A DNA stretch of 64,000 bases from Amorphoplanes friuliensis DSM 7358 (GCF_000494755.1 NC_022657.1:1960001-2024000), one strand, 5' to 3'; positions 30,673 through 39,374 are shown, counted from the stretch's first letter. Notes: generated by a model from the letters alone, not told the origin. Made by a program: numbers and translations.

Positions 30673-31365
30673 TCAGCGGGGGCGTTGCTGGCGCATGCCC
30701 TTGCCGCCGGGGCGCATGTTCTTGGGGATGGCGCCCTTGGGCATCTGGGGGCGGGCCATCAGGGCGCCGAGGCGCTTGTCGAGGGCGTTGACGTCCTTGC
30801 CCGTGAGGTTGCGGGGGAGCTTCATGACCGTGGTGCGGAGCTTGCGGATGGACAGCTCACCCTCGCCCTGGCCGATCAGGTAGTCGTACATCGGGGCGTT
30901 GCCGATGACCTTGGAGAGGCGGCGCTTCTCCTGGCCCATGAGGTTGCGGACGCGCTGGGTCTGGCCCTCGCCGAGGAGGATGACACCGGGGCGGCCGATC
31001 ACGATGTGGACCATGTCGAACTGGGTGGTCGAGCTGGCCGCCGGGCGGACACGCCAGTCGCCGCGCATGTTCTCGACGATCGAGGCCGCCGCGCCGGGCT
31101 GACCCTCGGCGGCGTTCATCATGGCGGTGTTCGAGCGGAGGTTGAGCACGATCAGGGCGGCCAGGAGGGCCACCATGATGCCGATCGGGATCCAGACCCA
31201 GCCGAGCCCCAGGAGAACAACCAGCACCGTCAGCGCCAGCGGGATCAGGACCGCCGCGATGAGCAGCGGGACGAACCACTTGTCCTGCCGCGCCGTGAAC
31301 GCGAACACCTGGCCGATCTGCTTCAGGCGCTCGACGAACGACACCTTCTCCTGGGGTTTTGCCAT
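30673..31365 (-). CDS. DUF4191 membrane protein
   Basis: A 230-residue protein with two adjacent hydrophobic segments (about 32-53 and 57-75) and a conserved cytoplasmic part (RPGVILLGEGQTQRVRNLM, KRRLSKVIG, LPRNLTGKDVNALDKRLGAL). It matches the actinobacterial DUF4191 family, commonly encoded near lipA/lipB and glnA. Function unknown. The C-terminus is Lys/Arg/Gln-rich. Confidence 0.88.
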   Translation of the reverse strand: MAKPQEKVSFVERLKQIGQVFAFTARQDKWFVPLLIAAVLIPLALTVLVVLLGLGWVWIPIGIMVALLAALIVLNLRSNTAMMNAAEGQPGAAASIVENMRGDWRVRPAASSTTQFDMVHIVIGRPGVILLGEGQTQRVRNLMGQEKRRLSKVIGNAPMYDYLIGQGEGELSIRKLRTTVMKLPRNLTGKDVNALDKRLGALMARPQMPKGAIPKNMRPGGKGMRQQRPR

Positions 31366-31382
31366 ACCCGAAAGTGTAGTGG

Positions 31383-32006
31383 TCAGCGAGGCGCCCTACT
31401 CGCCCAGGACCCGGCGACCGCCGAGATCCAGACCGACGCCGTGATCGCCCCGACGGCCAGGCCCAGTGATCCGGCCGCGCCGCCGCTCATCGCCCACAGA
31501 TTCCCGATCAGCAACGCCGAGCCCGCGACCGCCGAGACCACCGCCGCGCCGTGGTGCCCGGCACGCCGGAAAGACCGGGCCAGGACGTAACAGGCCGCGA
31601 TCAAGGCGGTGAAAGCGACCGTTCCCGCGGCCATGTGGCCGTAGCTGTGCCAGGTCAGAGCCGAGGTCATCCCGTACGGCGTCCCGGCCGGAAACCCGTC
31701 GGCGGGGTCCATTACAAAAACTCCGGCGGCGAAGAGCCCGGCCCCGTAGGTGGCGACCAGCCTCGGCACCCACCTGCTGTCCAGCACCCGGCGCAGTCCA
31801 GCCGCACCGATCATGGTCAGCACGCCGGCGACGAGGAAGTTCATGATCTGGAGCCACCCGAGCCCGCCGTTGCTCAGCATGCTCAGCGGGTGCCGGGTGA
31901 GGTCGAAGCCCTCGCGGGTGGCCGCCTGGGCGAGGGACACCACCGCCCACAGCGGTCCGGCGACGGCGGCGCAGATCAACATCGAACGGGTGGTGGGCGT
32001 GGGCAT
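31383..32006 (-). CDS. DUF998 integral membrane protein
   Basis: A 207-residue protein with about six hydrophobic segments. DLTRHPLSMLSNGGLGWLQIMNF near residues 34-56 is the DUF998 hallmark, with later DPADGFP and HSYGHMAAG. Function unknown. It is divergent from the YciI gene and faces an 11-bp inverted repeat in the intergenic region, so it may be regulated with that gene. Confidence 0.85.
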   Translation of the reverse strand: MPTPTTRSMLICAAVAGPLWAVVSLAQAATREGFDLTRHPLSMLSNGGLGWLQIMNFLVAGVLTMIGAAGLRRVLDSRWVPRLVATYGAGLFAAGVFVMDPADGFPAGTPYGMTSALTWHSYGHMAAGTVAFTALIAACYVLARSFRRAGHHGAAVVSAVAGSALLIGNLWAMSGGAAGSLGLAVGAITASVWISAVAGSWASRAPR

Positions 32007-32061
32007 GGCTGGGCCTCTCTCGGGTTCGTATTCTGCGGTTCTGCCTTCACGTCGGCCCTGT

Positions 32062-32097
32062 GATGTGACAGGGAATGGTGTGATTACCTGTCACATC
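32062..32097. promoter_or_regulatory. Operator-like inverted repeat between DUF998 and YciI/sigma genes
   Basis: Perfect 11-base arms (GATGTGACAGG and CCTGTCACATC) are separated by 14 bases. The site lies in the 140-base divergent intergenic region, 50 bases before the yciI-like start. It probably binds a dimeric regulator. An overlapping TGTGA-N7-TCACA resembles a CRP site but its spacer is one base too long. Confidence 0.6.
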
Positions 32098-32146
32098 TCT
32101 CGTTCGACGTCTGGGCAGGAGTCACCACCGAGAACGGAGCAGCACG

Positions 32147-32470
32147 ATGCGCTTTCTGATGATGTCCAAGCCGACCGAGCAGTCCACCGACGAGAACCTC
32201 TACGCCGAGATGGGCAAGTTCATCGAGGAACTGACCGCGGCCGGCGTCCTGCTTGCCACGGGTGGTCTCGAGCCGGGCGGCGTCCGGGTCACCTCGGCCG
32301 GTGACGAGATCACCGTGACCGACGGGCCGTTCACCGAGGCGAAGGAGGCCGTGGCCGGGTTCGCGCTGGTCGAGGTCCGGTCCCGCGAGGAGGCCATCGA
32401 GCTGACCCGGCGCTTCCGCAAGATCGTCGGCGATGGCGAGAGTGTCCTGCAGGAGGTTTTCGGCCCGTGA
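32147..32470 (+). CDS. YciI/DGPF-domain protein
   Basis: A 107-residue protein with MRFLMMSKP, LLATGGLEP, VTDGPFTEAKEAVAGFALVEV and EAIELTRRF, the YCII/DGPF pattern (ferredoxin-like alpha-beta fold). ECF42-type sigma factors are typically encoded beside DGPF proteins, and here the sigma gene starts 40 bases downstream. Such proteins are often direct targets of the sigma factor; the biochemical role is unknown. Confidence 0.88.
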   Translation: MRFLMMSKPTEQSTDENLYAEMGKFIEELTAAGVLLATGGLEPGGVRVTSAGDEITVTDGPFTEAKEAVAGFALVEVRSREEAIELTRRFRKIVGDGESVLQEVFGP

Positions 32471-32510
32471 CCGGATCGACCCGCACCCCCGGCCTCGATG
32501 CGGGCCGGGG

Positions 32511-34481
32511 GTGACGGACACCCACCGCACGATCGATGCGGTCTGGAAGCTCGAGTCCGCCCGGATCATCGGCGGGCTCATGCACCTCGTGCACGACATC
32601 GGCCTGGCCGAGGAGTTGGCCCAGGACGCCCTGGTCGCTGCGCTCGAACAATGGCCTGCTGCGGGCGTACCGGAAAATCCCGCGGCGTGGCTGACGGCGA
32701 TCGCCAAACGGCGGGCCGTCGATCACCTCCGCCGGGCGCGGCTGCACGAGCGCAAGGCTGACGCGTACGCCCGTGACCTGGACCGACCGGCCGAGCCGGA
32801 CCACGACGACGTGCTGCGGTTGATGTTCATCTCGTGCCATCCGGTCCTGCCGGCGCAGGACCGGGCGGCGCTGACCCTGCGTGTCGTCGGCGGGCTGACG
32901 ACCAAGGAGATCGCCCGAGCGTTCCTGACGAGCGAGCCGGAGATCACCCGCCGCATCGCCGACGCCAAGCGCGCACTGGCCGACGCCGCGGTGCCCTTTG
33001 CGCTGCCGGAGCCGGAGGAGCTGACCGGCCGGCTGTCGTCGGTGCTCGAAGTCGTCTACCTGATCTTCAACGAGGGGTATTCGGCGACCTCGGGTGATGA
33101 CCTGATGCGTCCGGCCCTGGGTCACGAGGCGCTGCGGCTCGGCCGGATGCTGGCCGAACTCGCGCCGGACCAGGCCGAGGTCCACGGCCTGGTCGCGCTC
33201 ATGGAGATCCAGGAGTCGCGCTCGGCGGCGCGCACCGGCCCGGCCGGCGAGCCGATCCAGCTCCACGAGCAGAACCGCGGCCGCTGGGATCCGTTGCTCA
33301 TCCGGCGCGGCTTCACCGCGCTGCTCCGCGCCAAGGACCTCGGCGGTACGCCCGGACCGTACGTCCTGCAGGCGGCGATCGCGGTCACCCACGCCCAGGC
33401 GCGTACGGCGGAGGAAACGGACTGGGCGGGCATCGCCGGGCTGTACGCCGCACTGGCCCGGCTGCTGCCGACACCGGTCGTCCAGCTCAACCGGGCGGTC
33501 GCGGTCGGCCTGGCCCGGGGTCCGCAGGCCGGGCTGGACCTCGTCGACTCACTGCGCACCGACGCCGCCCTGCGGGCCTATCACCTGCTTCCGGGCGTCC
33601 GCGGTGATCTCCTGCTCCGGCTCGGCCGCGACGAGGAGGCCCGCCACGAGTTCGAACGTGCGGCCGCGCTGGCCCGCAACGCCGCCGAGAGCGCGTTCCT
33701 GCTCCGCCGCGCCGCGGAGATCCCGGCGCCGGCGCCGGCCGGCAGCACGCTCGGCGAGGCGGTCCGCGACTTCCTCGCCCGCGACGACCTCGGCCCGGCA
33801 ACACTGCGGTCCTACCGGCAGACTCTCGAACGACTGAGCCTTGCCGTCGGCGGCGGACTGCCACTCACCACCGTCACCGCTCCGGAGGTGGCGCGGGCGT
33901 TCTCGTCGCTGTGGGGCTCGACGTCCGCCAAGACCTGGAACCGCCACTTGTCGGCGATCCGCTCCTTCAGCACCTGGTCGGCGACCGGCGACCTGGCCGC
34001 GACCCTGGAACGCCGCCCCGAGACCCGCCCCCGCATCACGCCGATCACCGCCACTGGTCTCGAAGCCGTGTGGGGTCTGGACCTGCCCCTCCGCGAGCGC
34101 GCACTGTGGCGCCTGTTGCACGAGTCGGCGGCCGGTGTCCGTACGGTGCTGTCCCTGAACGTCGAGGACCTGGACCTTGAAGACCGCCGGGCCCGCGCCG
34201 GTGCAACCTGGGTGACCTGGCGTTCCGGTGCTGCCCGGCTGCTGGACGAGCTGCTGGGGGGACGCACCCGTGGGCCGGTGTTCCTGGCTGACCGGCGGCC
34301 GGGGCCGGGCCGGATGCCGCCGGAAGCGGACCGCTGCCCGGACACCGGCCGCGGACGCCTGTCCTACGAACGCGCCGAATACCTCTTCAAGAAGGCGACA
34401 GGACCCCTCGACCCGGACGGGCGAGGGTTCACCCTTCGCCGGCTCAAGCCGTTCAGAGACGCCGGGCCAGGGAATCGATGA
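32511..34481 (+). CDS. ECF42-like sigma factor fused to a tyrosine-recombinase-like domain
   Basis: A 656-residue protein. Residues about 1-165 hold sigma region 2 (LAEELAQDALVAALEQWP) and region 4 (LRVVGGLTTKEIARAFL). Residues about 190-405 are the TPR-like ECF42 extension (VYLIFNEGY, VQLNRAVAVGLA, LLPGVRGDLLLRLGR). ECF42 proteins usually end there. Here a core-binding-like helix bundle follows (EAVRDFL...ATLRSYRQTL, NRHLSAIRSFSTW), then a recombinase-like fold (VRTVLSLNVEDLDLEDRRAR, GPVFLADRR, LSYERAEYLFKKATGPL). It stops at FTLRRLKPF, where an active enzyme would have HxLRH, and lacks the Tyr. The GTG at 32511 starts the sigma domain. The 3' end overlaps the convergent hydrolase by 29 bases. 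Confidence 0.82.
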   Translation: MTDTHRTIDAVWKLESARIIGGLMHLVHDIGLAEELAQDALVAALEQWPAAGVPENPAAWLTAIAKRRAVDHLRRARLHERKADAYARDLDRPAEPDHDDVLRLMFISCHPVLPAQDRAALTLRVVGGLTTKEIARAFLTSEPEITRRIADAKRALADAAVPFALPEPEELTGRLSSVLEVVYLIFNEGYSATSGDDLMRPALGHEALRLGRMLAELAPDQAEVHGLVALMEIQESRSAARTGPAGEPIQLHEQNRGRWDPLLIRRGFTALLRAKDLGGTPGPYVLQAAIAVTHAQARTAEETDWAGIAGLYAALARLLPTPVVQLNRAVAVGLARGPQAGLDLVDSLRTDAALRAYHLLPGVRGDLLLRLGRDEEARHEFERAAALARNAAESAFLLRRAAEIPAPAPAGSTLGEAVRDFLARDDLGPATLRSYRQTLERLSLAVGGGLPLTTVTAPEVARAFSSLWGSTSAKTWNRHLSAIRSFSTWSATGDLAATLERRPETRPRITPITATGLEAVWGLDLPLRERALWRLLHESAAGVRTVLSLNVEDLDLEDRRARAGATWVTWRSGAARLLDELLGGRTRGPVFLADRRPGPGRMPPEADRCPDTGRGRLSYERAEYLFKKATGPLDPDGRGFTLRRLKPFRDAGPGNR

Positions 34482-35385
34482 GATCGACGGTTGCCGCCCA
34501 GCCCGCCGCGTCCGGTGCGTGGGTGGTGGCGATCGAGTGGACGTCGAACGTGTTGTGTGGGGTGAGGCGGTCGGCCTCGGCGATCATGCGGTCCTGCAGC
34601 GCCGGCGGGAGGCAGCGGTCGCGGGTGTGCCTGATGTAGGTGCGGGGGATCCGGCCCCAGGTTGCCGCGTGTCCGCGCGCCTCGTCCAGCGGGACCTGCA
34701 CCGACTCGTCGGGCTGCATGGTGTTGAGCATGGCCAGGAACTCGGCGTCGCTCGCGTCGGCCTGCAGGGCCTCCTTGAGCAGGGCGATGACTTCCGGATC
34801 GGCGGTGCGCCAGTTGGTGCGGGACGCCCCGATGACCGCCGGGTCGCCGATGCCCGCCGGAGCCAGGGACATGAGCAGGCTGTCCGCGGCCTCCGGCGTG
34901 GTCAGGTACGCGCCGCAGCTCGGCAGGTCGATGCAGCAGAACGCCGAGCTGTAGACGATGCGGTCGATCAGGTACGGGACCTCGTTGCCGACACGGCTCA
35001 GCGTCGCGCCGCCCATGCTGCCGCCCCAGAGCAGCACCGGGCCGTTCCGGGCCACCCGGCGGACAACGGCGACGGTGCTCCGCACGTAGTCGTCGAGGGT
35101 GATGCCGGCCATCGGCGAACGCTCGGTGGCCAGCGCCGCGAGGTCCTGCGGCGCCTGGTACGACAGACGGAACTGGCCGTCCGCGGCCGCGTGGCCGGGG
35201 AGCTCCACGCCCAGCACACGATGGCCGCGCATGGTCAGCTCGGCGTCGCCGCCGGGCCCACCGTTGGCCCCCGCCACCAGGACGATGGTCGGGGCCCGGT
35301 GCCTGCCGTACGCAGTCGCGGGTATCGCCGCGGCTGCCGTTGCCGCTGCGCCTGTCAGGACGGTTCTGCGTGTGGTGCCTGCCAT
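34453..35385 (-). CDS. TAT-exported alpha/beta hydrolase
   Basis: A 310-residue protein with a twin-arginine-type signal (TTRRTVLTGAAATAAAAIPA). The mature part has an alpha/beta hydrolase layout: an N-terminal strand IVLVAGANGGPGGD with oxyanion-type glycines, the nucleophile elbow GGSMGG, and a late His in THAPD-like sequence. Similar to esterase/EstC-like hydrolases; substrate unknown. GGAGGA lies 6 bases before the ATG at 35385. It follows the divergent-side TetR gene on the same strand with about 83 bases between. Confidence 0.8.
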   Translation of the reverse strand: MAGTTRRTVLTGAAATAAAAIPATAYGRHRAPTIVLVAGANGGPGGDAELTMRGHRVLGVELPGHAAADGQFRLSYQAPQDLAALATERSPMAGITLDDYVRSTVAVVRRVARNGPVLLWGGSMGGATLSRVGNEVPYLIDRIVYSSAFCCIDLPSCGAYLTTPEAADSLLMSLAPAGIGDPAVIGASRTNWRTADPEVIALLKEALQADASDAEFLAMLNTMQPDESVQVPLDEARGHAATWGRIPRTYIRHTRDRCLPPALQDRMIAEADRLTPHNTFDVHSIATTHAPDAAGWAATVDLIDSLARRL

Positions 35386-35468
35386 GGCTGTCCTCCCGGA
35401 GAAGTCGGAACCTCTCCATCGGAGCGTGGCCACCCGGCTACCGGCCACCGGCCAAAGACTCGAACTGC

Positions 35469-36056
35469 CTAACTTCGGGATAGGACGGCGAGCCGGTCCA
35501 CCAGCAGCTCCGTCCGGCGCTCGGTTTCCGCCGGTGGCAGTCGCCCCGCCCGGGTCAGGGTGGCCAGCCCGTGCAGGGACGCCCAGAACACCTCGGTGAA
35601 AAGCCCCGGATCGACGCCGTTGCCCGCGACCTCCCCGAGGCTTTCCAGCAGGGCGGCGAAGGCGTCCTGCAGAGGTGCCGGAGTGTCCTCCTGGGCGAAC
35701 GCCAGCCCGCCGTCCAGCTGGAACATGGCGTCGTAGACGGCCGGGCTGCGGGCGGCGAAGTCGAGATAGGTGCGGGCGAGGGCGGTGACCCGGGCCCTTG
35801 GTCCGTCCGCGGCGGAGGCCGCAGCCCGCAACGCCACGGCCATCTCGGCGGCGCCCTGGAGGGCAACGCCGCCGATGATCTCGCGCTTGCCGCGGAAATG
35901 GCTGTAGAGGACGGGCTGGCTGTATTCGATCCGCTCGGCCAGCCGCCGCGTGGTGACCGCGTCCCAGCCCTGGTCCTCGGCGATCTCGCGAGCCGTCGCC
36001 AAGATGAGGCGCTCGCGGTCCGCCCGTTCGCGCTCTTTGCGTTCCTGTACCGACAT
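35469..36056 (-). CDS. TetR family transcriptional regulator
   Basis: A 195-residue regulator. The N-terminal helix-turn-helix domain is typical (ILATAREIAEDQGWDAVTTRRLAERIEYSQPVLYSHFRGKREI, spread over residues 17-60). The C-terminal ligand domain resembles TetR_C_13/WHG types (ARTYLDFAARSPAVYDAMF). It is divergent from a DUF1772 gene and two inverted repeats lie between them, so it probably represses that gene and itself. Confidence 0.92.
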   Translation of the reverse strand: MSVQERKERERADRERLILATAREIAEDQGWDAVTTRRLAERIEYSQPVLYSHFRGKREIIGGVALQGAAEMAVALRAAASAADGPRARVTALARTYLDFAARSPAVYDAMFQLDGGLAFAQEDTPAPLQDAFAALLESLGEVAGNGVDPGLFTEVFWASLHGLATLTRAGRLPPAETERRTELLVDRLAVLSRS

Positions 36057-36065
36057 GATGTGATC

Positions 36066-36128
36066 CTAGCACCGCTAGACAATCGAGCGGTAGAAGGTAT
36101 AGCGTTGCACTGGCAGCTATCAACGCTA
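36066..36128. promoter_or_regulatory. Candidate TetR operators between the divergent TetR and DUF1772 genes
   Basis: Three inverted repeats are visible: CTAGC-ACC-GCTAG (36066-36078), ACCGCT-N9-AGCGGT (36071-36091) and TAGCGTTG-N13-CAACGCTA (36100-36128). The last ends 19 bases before the DUF1772 start. Dyads of this size at this place are usual for TetR-family autoregulation. Confidence 0.5.
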
Positions 36129-36147
36129 GATTTCAGGAAGGACCATC

Positions 36148-36594
36148 ATGCTCAACGCCCTCGAGGTCCTCACCACCGTCATCGTCGGCGTGATGGTGGG
36201 GGTGGAATTCGCGGTCGCCTTTGTCATCAACCCGATCCTGTGCGCCCTGCCCCGCGACAGCGGTCTGCTCGGCCGCGCCCACGGCGGCCGGATGCTCGGC
36301 GCCGTGATGCCGGTCTGGTACATCACGTCGCTCGTCCTGGTCGCGATCTGGGCCGTCGCCGGGTGGGGAGACGAAGGCACCGGCCTCGTTGTCACCGCCG
36401 GTGCGTTCCTGCTCGTCAGCGTGCTCATGTCGGTCGTACTGCTCGTCCCGATCAACAACCGGACCAGCACCTGGACCCCCGACAACCGCCCCGACGACTG
36501 GAAGCAGCAGATGAAGCGCTGGGACCGCCTCCACTACATCCGCGTCGTTGTCATCATCGCGGCTTTCACCATGCTGGTCGCCGCGCTCGCCTGA
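36148..36594 (+). CDS. DUF1772 (anthrone oxygenase-like) membrane protein
   Basis: A 148-residue protein with four hydrophobic segments, the LNALEVLTTVIVGVMVGVEF start, PINNRTSTW and DDWKQQMKRWDRLHYIRV near the last span, a pattern of DUF1772 proteins. Some relatives are annotated as anthrone oxygenases; the activity here is unknown. AGGAAG precedes the ATG. Probably controlled by the divergent TetR regulator. Confidence 0.85.
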   Translation: MLNALEVLTTVIVGVMVGVEFAVAFVINPILCALPRDSGLLGRAHGGRMLGAVMPVWYITSLVLVAIWAVAGWGDEGTGLVVTAGAFLLVSVLMSVVLLVPINNRTSTWTPDNRPDDWKQQMKRWDRLHYIRVVVIIAAFTMLVAALA

Positions 36595-36613
36595 TCAGGT
36601 CACCGCGCAAGAA

Positions 36614-36642
36614 CCCGCCCACCAGAACAAACGGTGGGCGGG
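36614..36642. terminator. Bidirectional terminator hairpin between DUF1772 and lipA genes
   Basis: Perfect 10-base stem CCCGCCCACC / GGTGGGCGGG with a nine-base loop, placed between convergent genes. No clear T-run, as is common in high-GC actinobacteria. Confidence 0.65.
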
Positions 36643-36670
36643 CCGGATGAAGAGGACGGCGACGGTGTGG

Positions 36671-37594
36671 TCAGCCGCGGGCGGCGAGGGCCTGCTGGTA
36701 GAGGCGGCCGGCGCGGTAGGACGAGCGGACCAGCGGCCCGCTCATGACGCCCGCGAAGCCGATCTCCTCGGCCTCGTCGCGGAGCTCGACGAACTCCTCC
36801 GGCTTGACCCAGCGTTCCACGGGGTGGTGGCGGGGGGTCGGGCGCAGATATTGGGTGATGGTGATGAGCTCACAGCCGGCGGCGTGCAGGTCGCGCAGCG
36901 CCTGGGAGACCTCTGCGCGCTCCTCGCCCATGCCGAGGATGAGGTTGCTCTTGGTGACGAGGCCGGCCGCGCGGGCCTGGGTGATCACGCCGAGAGAGCG
37001 GTCGTAGCGGAAACCGGGGCGGATGCGCTTGAAGATGCGGGGCACGGTTTCGACGTTGTGGGCCAGGACCTCGGGGGCGGAGCCGAAGACCTCGGCGAGC
37101 TGGTCGGGCTCGGCGTTGAAGTCGGGGATGAGCAGCTCGACGCCACAGCCGGCCTGCAGCTTGTGGATCTGGCGGACCGTCTCGGCGTAGAGCCAGGCGC
37201 CGCCGTCGGGGAGGTCGTCGCGGGCGACGCCGGTGACTGTTGCGTACTTCAGGCCCATCGTGGCGACGGACTCGCCGACGCGGCGGGGCTCGTCGGCGTC
37301 GAACTCGGCGGGTTTGCCGGTGTCGATCTGGCAGAAGTCACAGCGGCGGGTGCACTGATCGCCGCCGATGAGGAAGGTCGCCTCGCGGTCTTCCCAGCAC
37401 TCGTAGATGTTGGGACAGCCGGCTTCCTGGCAGACCGTGTGGAGGCCTTCCTTCTGGACCAGGCCACGCATGTGCGTGTATTCCGGGCCCATCTTGGCTT
37501 TGACTTTGATCCACGGCGGCTTGCGCTCGATGGGAGTTTCGGCGTTGCGCGCCTCGATGCGCAGCATGCGGCGGCCCTCGGGAGCAATAGTCAC
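36671..37594 (-). CDS. lipA: Lipoyl synthase
   Basis: A radical-SAM enzyme that inserts two sulfurs into octanoyl groups on lipoyl domains. The 307-residue product has both iron-sulfur sets: [12 protein letters not shown] for the auxiliary cluster and CTRRCDFCQ for the SAM cluster, plus [12 protein letters not shown] near the N-terminus and the C-terminal RSSYRAG serine ligand. Together with lipB at 39.4 kb it would modify the E2 protein (sucB) and glycine cleavage H protein. ATG start about 30 residues before the conserved region, normal for the family. Confidence 0.96.
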   Translation of the reverse strand: MTIAPEGRRMLRIEARNAETPIERKPPWIKVKAKMGPEYTHMRGLVQKEGLHTVCQEAGCPNIYECWEDREATFLIGGDQCTRRCDFCQIDTGKPAEFDADEPRRVGESVATMGLKYATVTGVARDDLPDGGAWLYAETVRQIHKLQAGCGVELLIPDFNAEPDQLAEVFGSAPEVLAHNVETVPRIFKRIRPGFRYDRSLGVITQARAAGLVTKSNLILGMGEERAEVSQALRDLHAAGCELITITQYLRPTPRHHPVERWVKPEEFVELRDEAEEIGFAGVMSGPLVRSSYRAGRLYQQALAARG

Positions 37595-37719
37595 AAGGCT
37601 GAGGTTACGCCGAAGACAAGATCAACCGTGGCAGGGGCGACGAGGCTCACTTACCTGATCCTGTGAGGGCCCTCACGCCTTTTGCGGAAACTCAGTTTGC
37701 GGGCCGATCCGCCGCTGTT

Positions 37720-37942
37720 AAGGTCTCGTCCACGGCGACGACGGAACCGAGTAACGCCCCGATCCGACCGGCCGAGAGAGCCACCGGCAGCTGTGAAGGT
37801 GGCCCGGCGCCGGGGCGCGAAGACACTCCTGAGCCGAGCACGACAAGAGGCGCCCGGACCTCCGGGCGTGAAGGTGTGGTGGTACCGCGAGGATCCCGCT
37901 CGCCCACGCCTCCCTGGGGCCGCGTTGCAGTCACCGAGGAGG
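37720..37942 (+). promoter_or_regulatory. T-box leader (tRNA-sensing riboswitch) of the aspartyl-tRNA synthetase gene
   Basis: The core T-box element GGTGGTACCGCG lies at 37878-37889, 60 bases before the ribosome site. GAGAGAG (37774-37780), followed by GGCAGCTGTGAAGGTGG, fits the conserved sequence before stem III. A CCTCC (37909-37913) can pair with GGAGG of the ribosome site (37938-37942), suggesting control of translation, as in known actinobacterial ileS T-boxes: uncharged tRNA would free the ribosome site. The 5' end and specifier codon are not determined; GAC triplets occur near 37740. Confidence 0.8.
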
Positions 37943-37951
37943 TCAACAGCC

Positions 37952-39208
37952 ATGCAACGCATCCTCTCCACCGAACTGGCCCGGCACACCGGCGAGACCG
38001 TCACGGTCGCCGGCTGGGTCCACCGCCGCCGGCTGCTCAAGGCCGTCGCCTTCCTGATCGTCCGGGACGCCGCCGGCTTCACCCAGGTTGTCGTCACCGA
38101 GCCGGAGCTGCGCGCCCGGATCGAGACGCTGCCCGAGGAGTCGGTCGTCTCGCTCACCGGCACGGTCACCGCCAACTCCGCGGCCCCGGCCGGGGTCGAG
38201 CTCACCGGTCCGACCTTGCAGATCTTGAACGCTGTGGGCGTACCGCTGCCGTTCGAGCTGCATCGGCCCGCGCTCGGGGCTAGCCTGCCCACTCAGCTGG
38301 ACCATGCGGCTCTGGCTCTGCGGCATCCGAGCCGCGCAGCGGCGTTGCGGATCTCCGCGGCCGCGACCGAGGGGTTCCGGGCGACGCTGGCACGGCAGCG
38401 GTTCGTCGAGATCCACACGCCGAAGATCGTGGCGTCGGCGACCGAGTCGGGGGCGAACGTCTTTGCGCTCGACTACTTCGGGCGGCCGGCCTATCTGGCG
38501 CAGTCGCCGCAGTTCTACAAGCAGCTGATGGTCGGCGTCTTCGAGCGGGTCTTCGAGGTCGGGCCGGTGTTCCGGGCGGAGCCGCACGACACGGCCCGGC
38601 ATCTGGCGCAGTACACGTCGCTCGACGCCGAGCTGGGGTTCATCGGCGACCACCGGGACGTGATGGCGGTGCTGACCGAGGTGATCGCCGGCATGACGGC
38701 CACCGTTGCGGAGCGGACCGGCTTCGAGGTGCCCGAGGTGCCTGCGGAGATCCCGGCACTGCACTTCTCGGACGCGCTGAAGATCGCCGGTGCGCCGGCC
38801 GACGAGCCCGACCTGGCGCCCGCGCACGAGCGGGCGCTGGGGGAGTGGGCGCTGCGCGAGCACGGGTCGGAGTTCGTCTTCGTGACCGGTTATCCGATGC
38901 GCAAACGGCCGTTCTACACACATCCGCAGCCGTCCGACCCGGCCTGGTCGAACAGCTTCGACCTGCTGTTCCGCGGGCTCGAGCTGGTCACCGGCGGGCA
39001 GCGGCTGCACCGTTACGAGGACTACGAGGCGGCCCTGGGCGGGAACACCGCGCCGTACGAGGGTTATCTGGACGCGTTCCGCTACGGGATGCCGCCGCAC
39101 GGCGGTTTTGCCATCGGGCTGGAGCGTTTTGTCGCGCGGCTGACCGGTGCGTCCAACGTCCGCGAGGTCACGGCGTTCCCGCGCGACCTGACCCGGGTCA
39201 CACCCTGA
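37952..39208 (+). CDS. aspS: Archaeal-type aspartyl-tRNA synthetase (aspartate-tRNA(Asp/Asn) ligase)
   Basis: A 418-residue class II synthetase. The N-terminal OB fold has VTVAGWVHRRRLLKAVAFLIVRD. The catalytic core has motif 2-type FRAEPHDTARHL and motif 3-type GMPPHGGFAIGLERFV. It lacks the GAD insertion of the usual bacterial enzyme of about 590 residues, so it is the archaeal/eukaryal type. His24 replaces the Trp that discriminating archaeal enzymes use to read tRNA(Asp), hinting at relaxed specificity for tRNA(Asn). GAGGAGG lies 9 bases before the ATG. Expression is probably T-box controlled. Confidence 0.9.
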   Translation: MQRILSTELARHTGETVTVAGWVHRRRLLKAVAFLIVRDAAGFTQVVVTEPELRARIETLPEESVVSLTGTVTANSAAPAGVELTGPTLQILNAVGVPLPFELHRPALGASLPTQLDHAALALRHPSRAAALRISAAATEGFRATLARQRFVEIHTPKIVASATESGANVFALDYFGRPAYLAQSPQFYKQLMVGVFERVFEVGPVFRAEPHDTARHLAQYTSLDAELGFIGDHRDVMAVLTEVIAGMTATVAERTGFEVPEVPAEIPALHFSDALKIAGAPADEPDLAPAHERALGEWALREHGSEFVFVTGYPMRKRPFYTHPQPSDPAWSNSFDLLFRGLELVTGGQRLHRYEDYEAALGGNTAPYEGYLDAFRYGMPPHGGFAIGLERFVARLTGASNVREVTAFPRDLTRVTP

Positions 39209-39209
39209 G

Positions 39210-39374
39210 TCAGGCCAGCACGGCGATGGTGATGCCGACGACAACCACCAGCGGGATGATCGTGGTGCTGACGACGATCGCCCAGGCGATCGGGTGGCCG
39301 AAGTTCAGCAGCACCCGGCCGTTCCTGGTCGGCACGAAGACGCGCTTGTCCAGCGGGTCGCGGTAGAGGTTCAC
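39210..39374 (-). CDS. Small membrane protein (DUF5808-like)
   Basis: A 54-residue protein: an N-terminal [13 protein letters not shown] motif with NFGHP, then one or two hydrophobic segments to the end. This resembles DUF5808 proteins of actinobacteria. The GTG start overlaps the lipB stop (GTGA), so it is probably cotranslated with lipB. Function unknown. Confidence 0.7.
   Translation of the reverse strand: MNLYRDPLDKRVFVPTRNGRVLLNFGHPIAWAIVVSTTIIPLVVVVGITIAVLA

Noticed and set aside
32081..32097. CRP-like site TGTGA-N7-TCACA
   Set aside because: The known CRP spacer is six bases, and the sequence is better explained as half of the longer perfect dyad.
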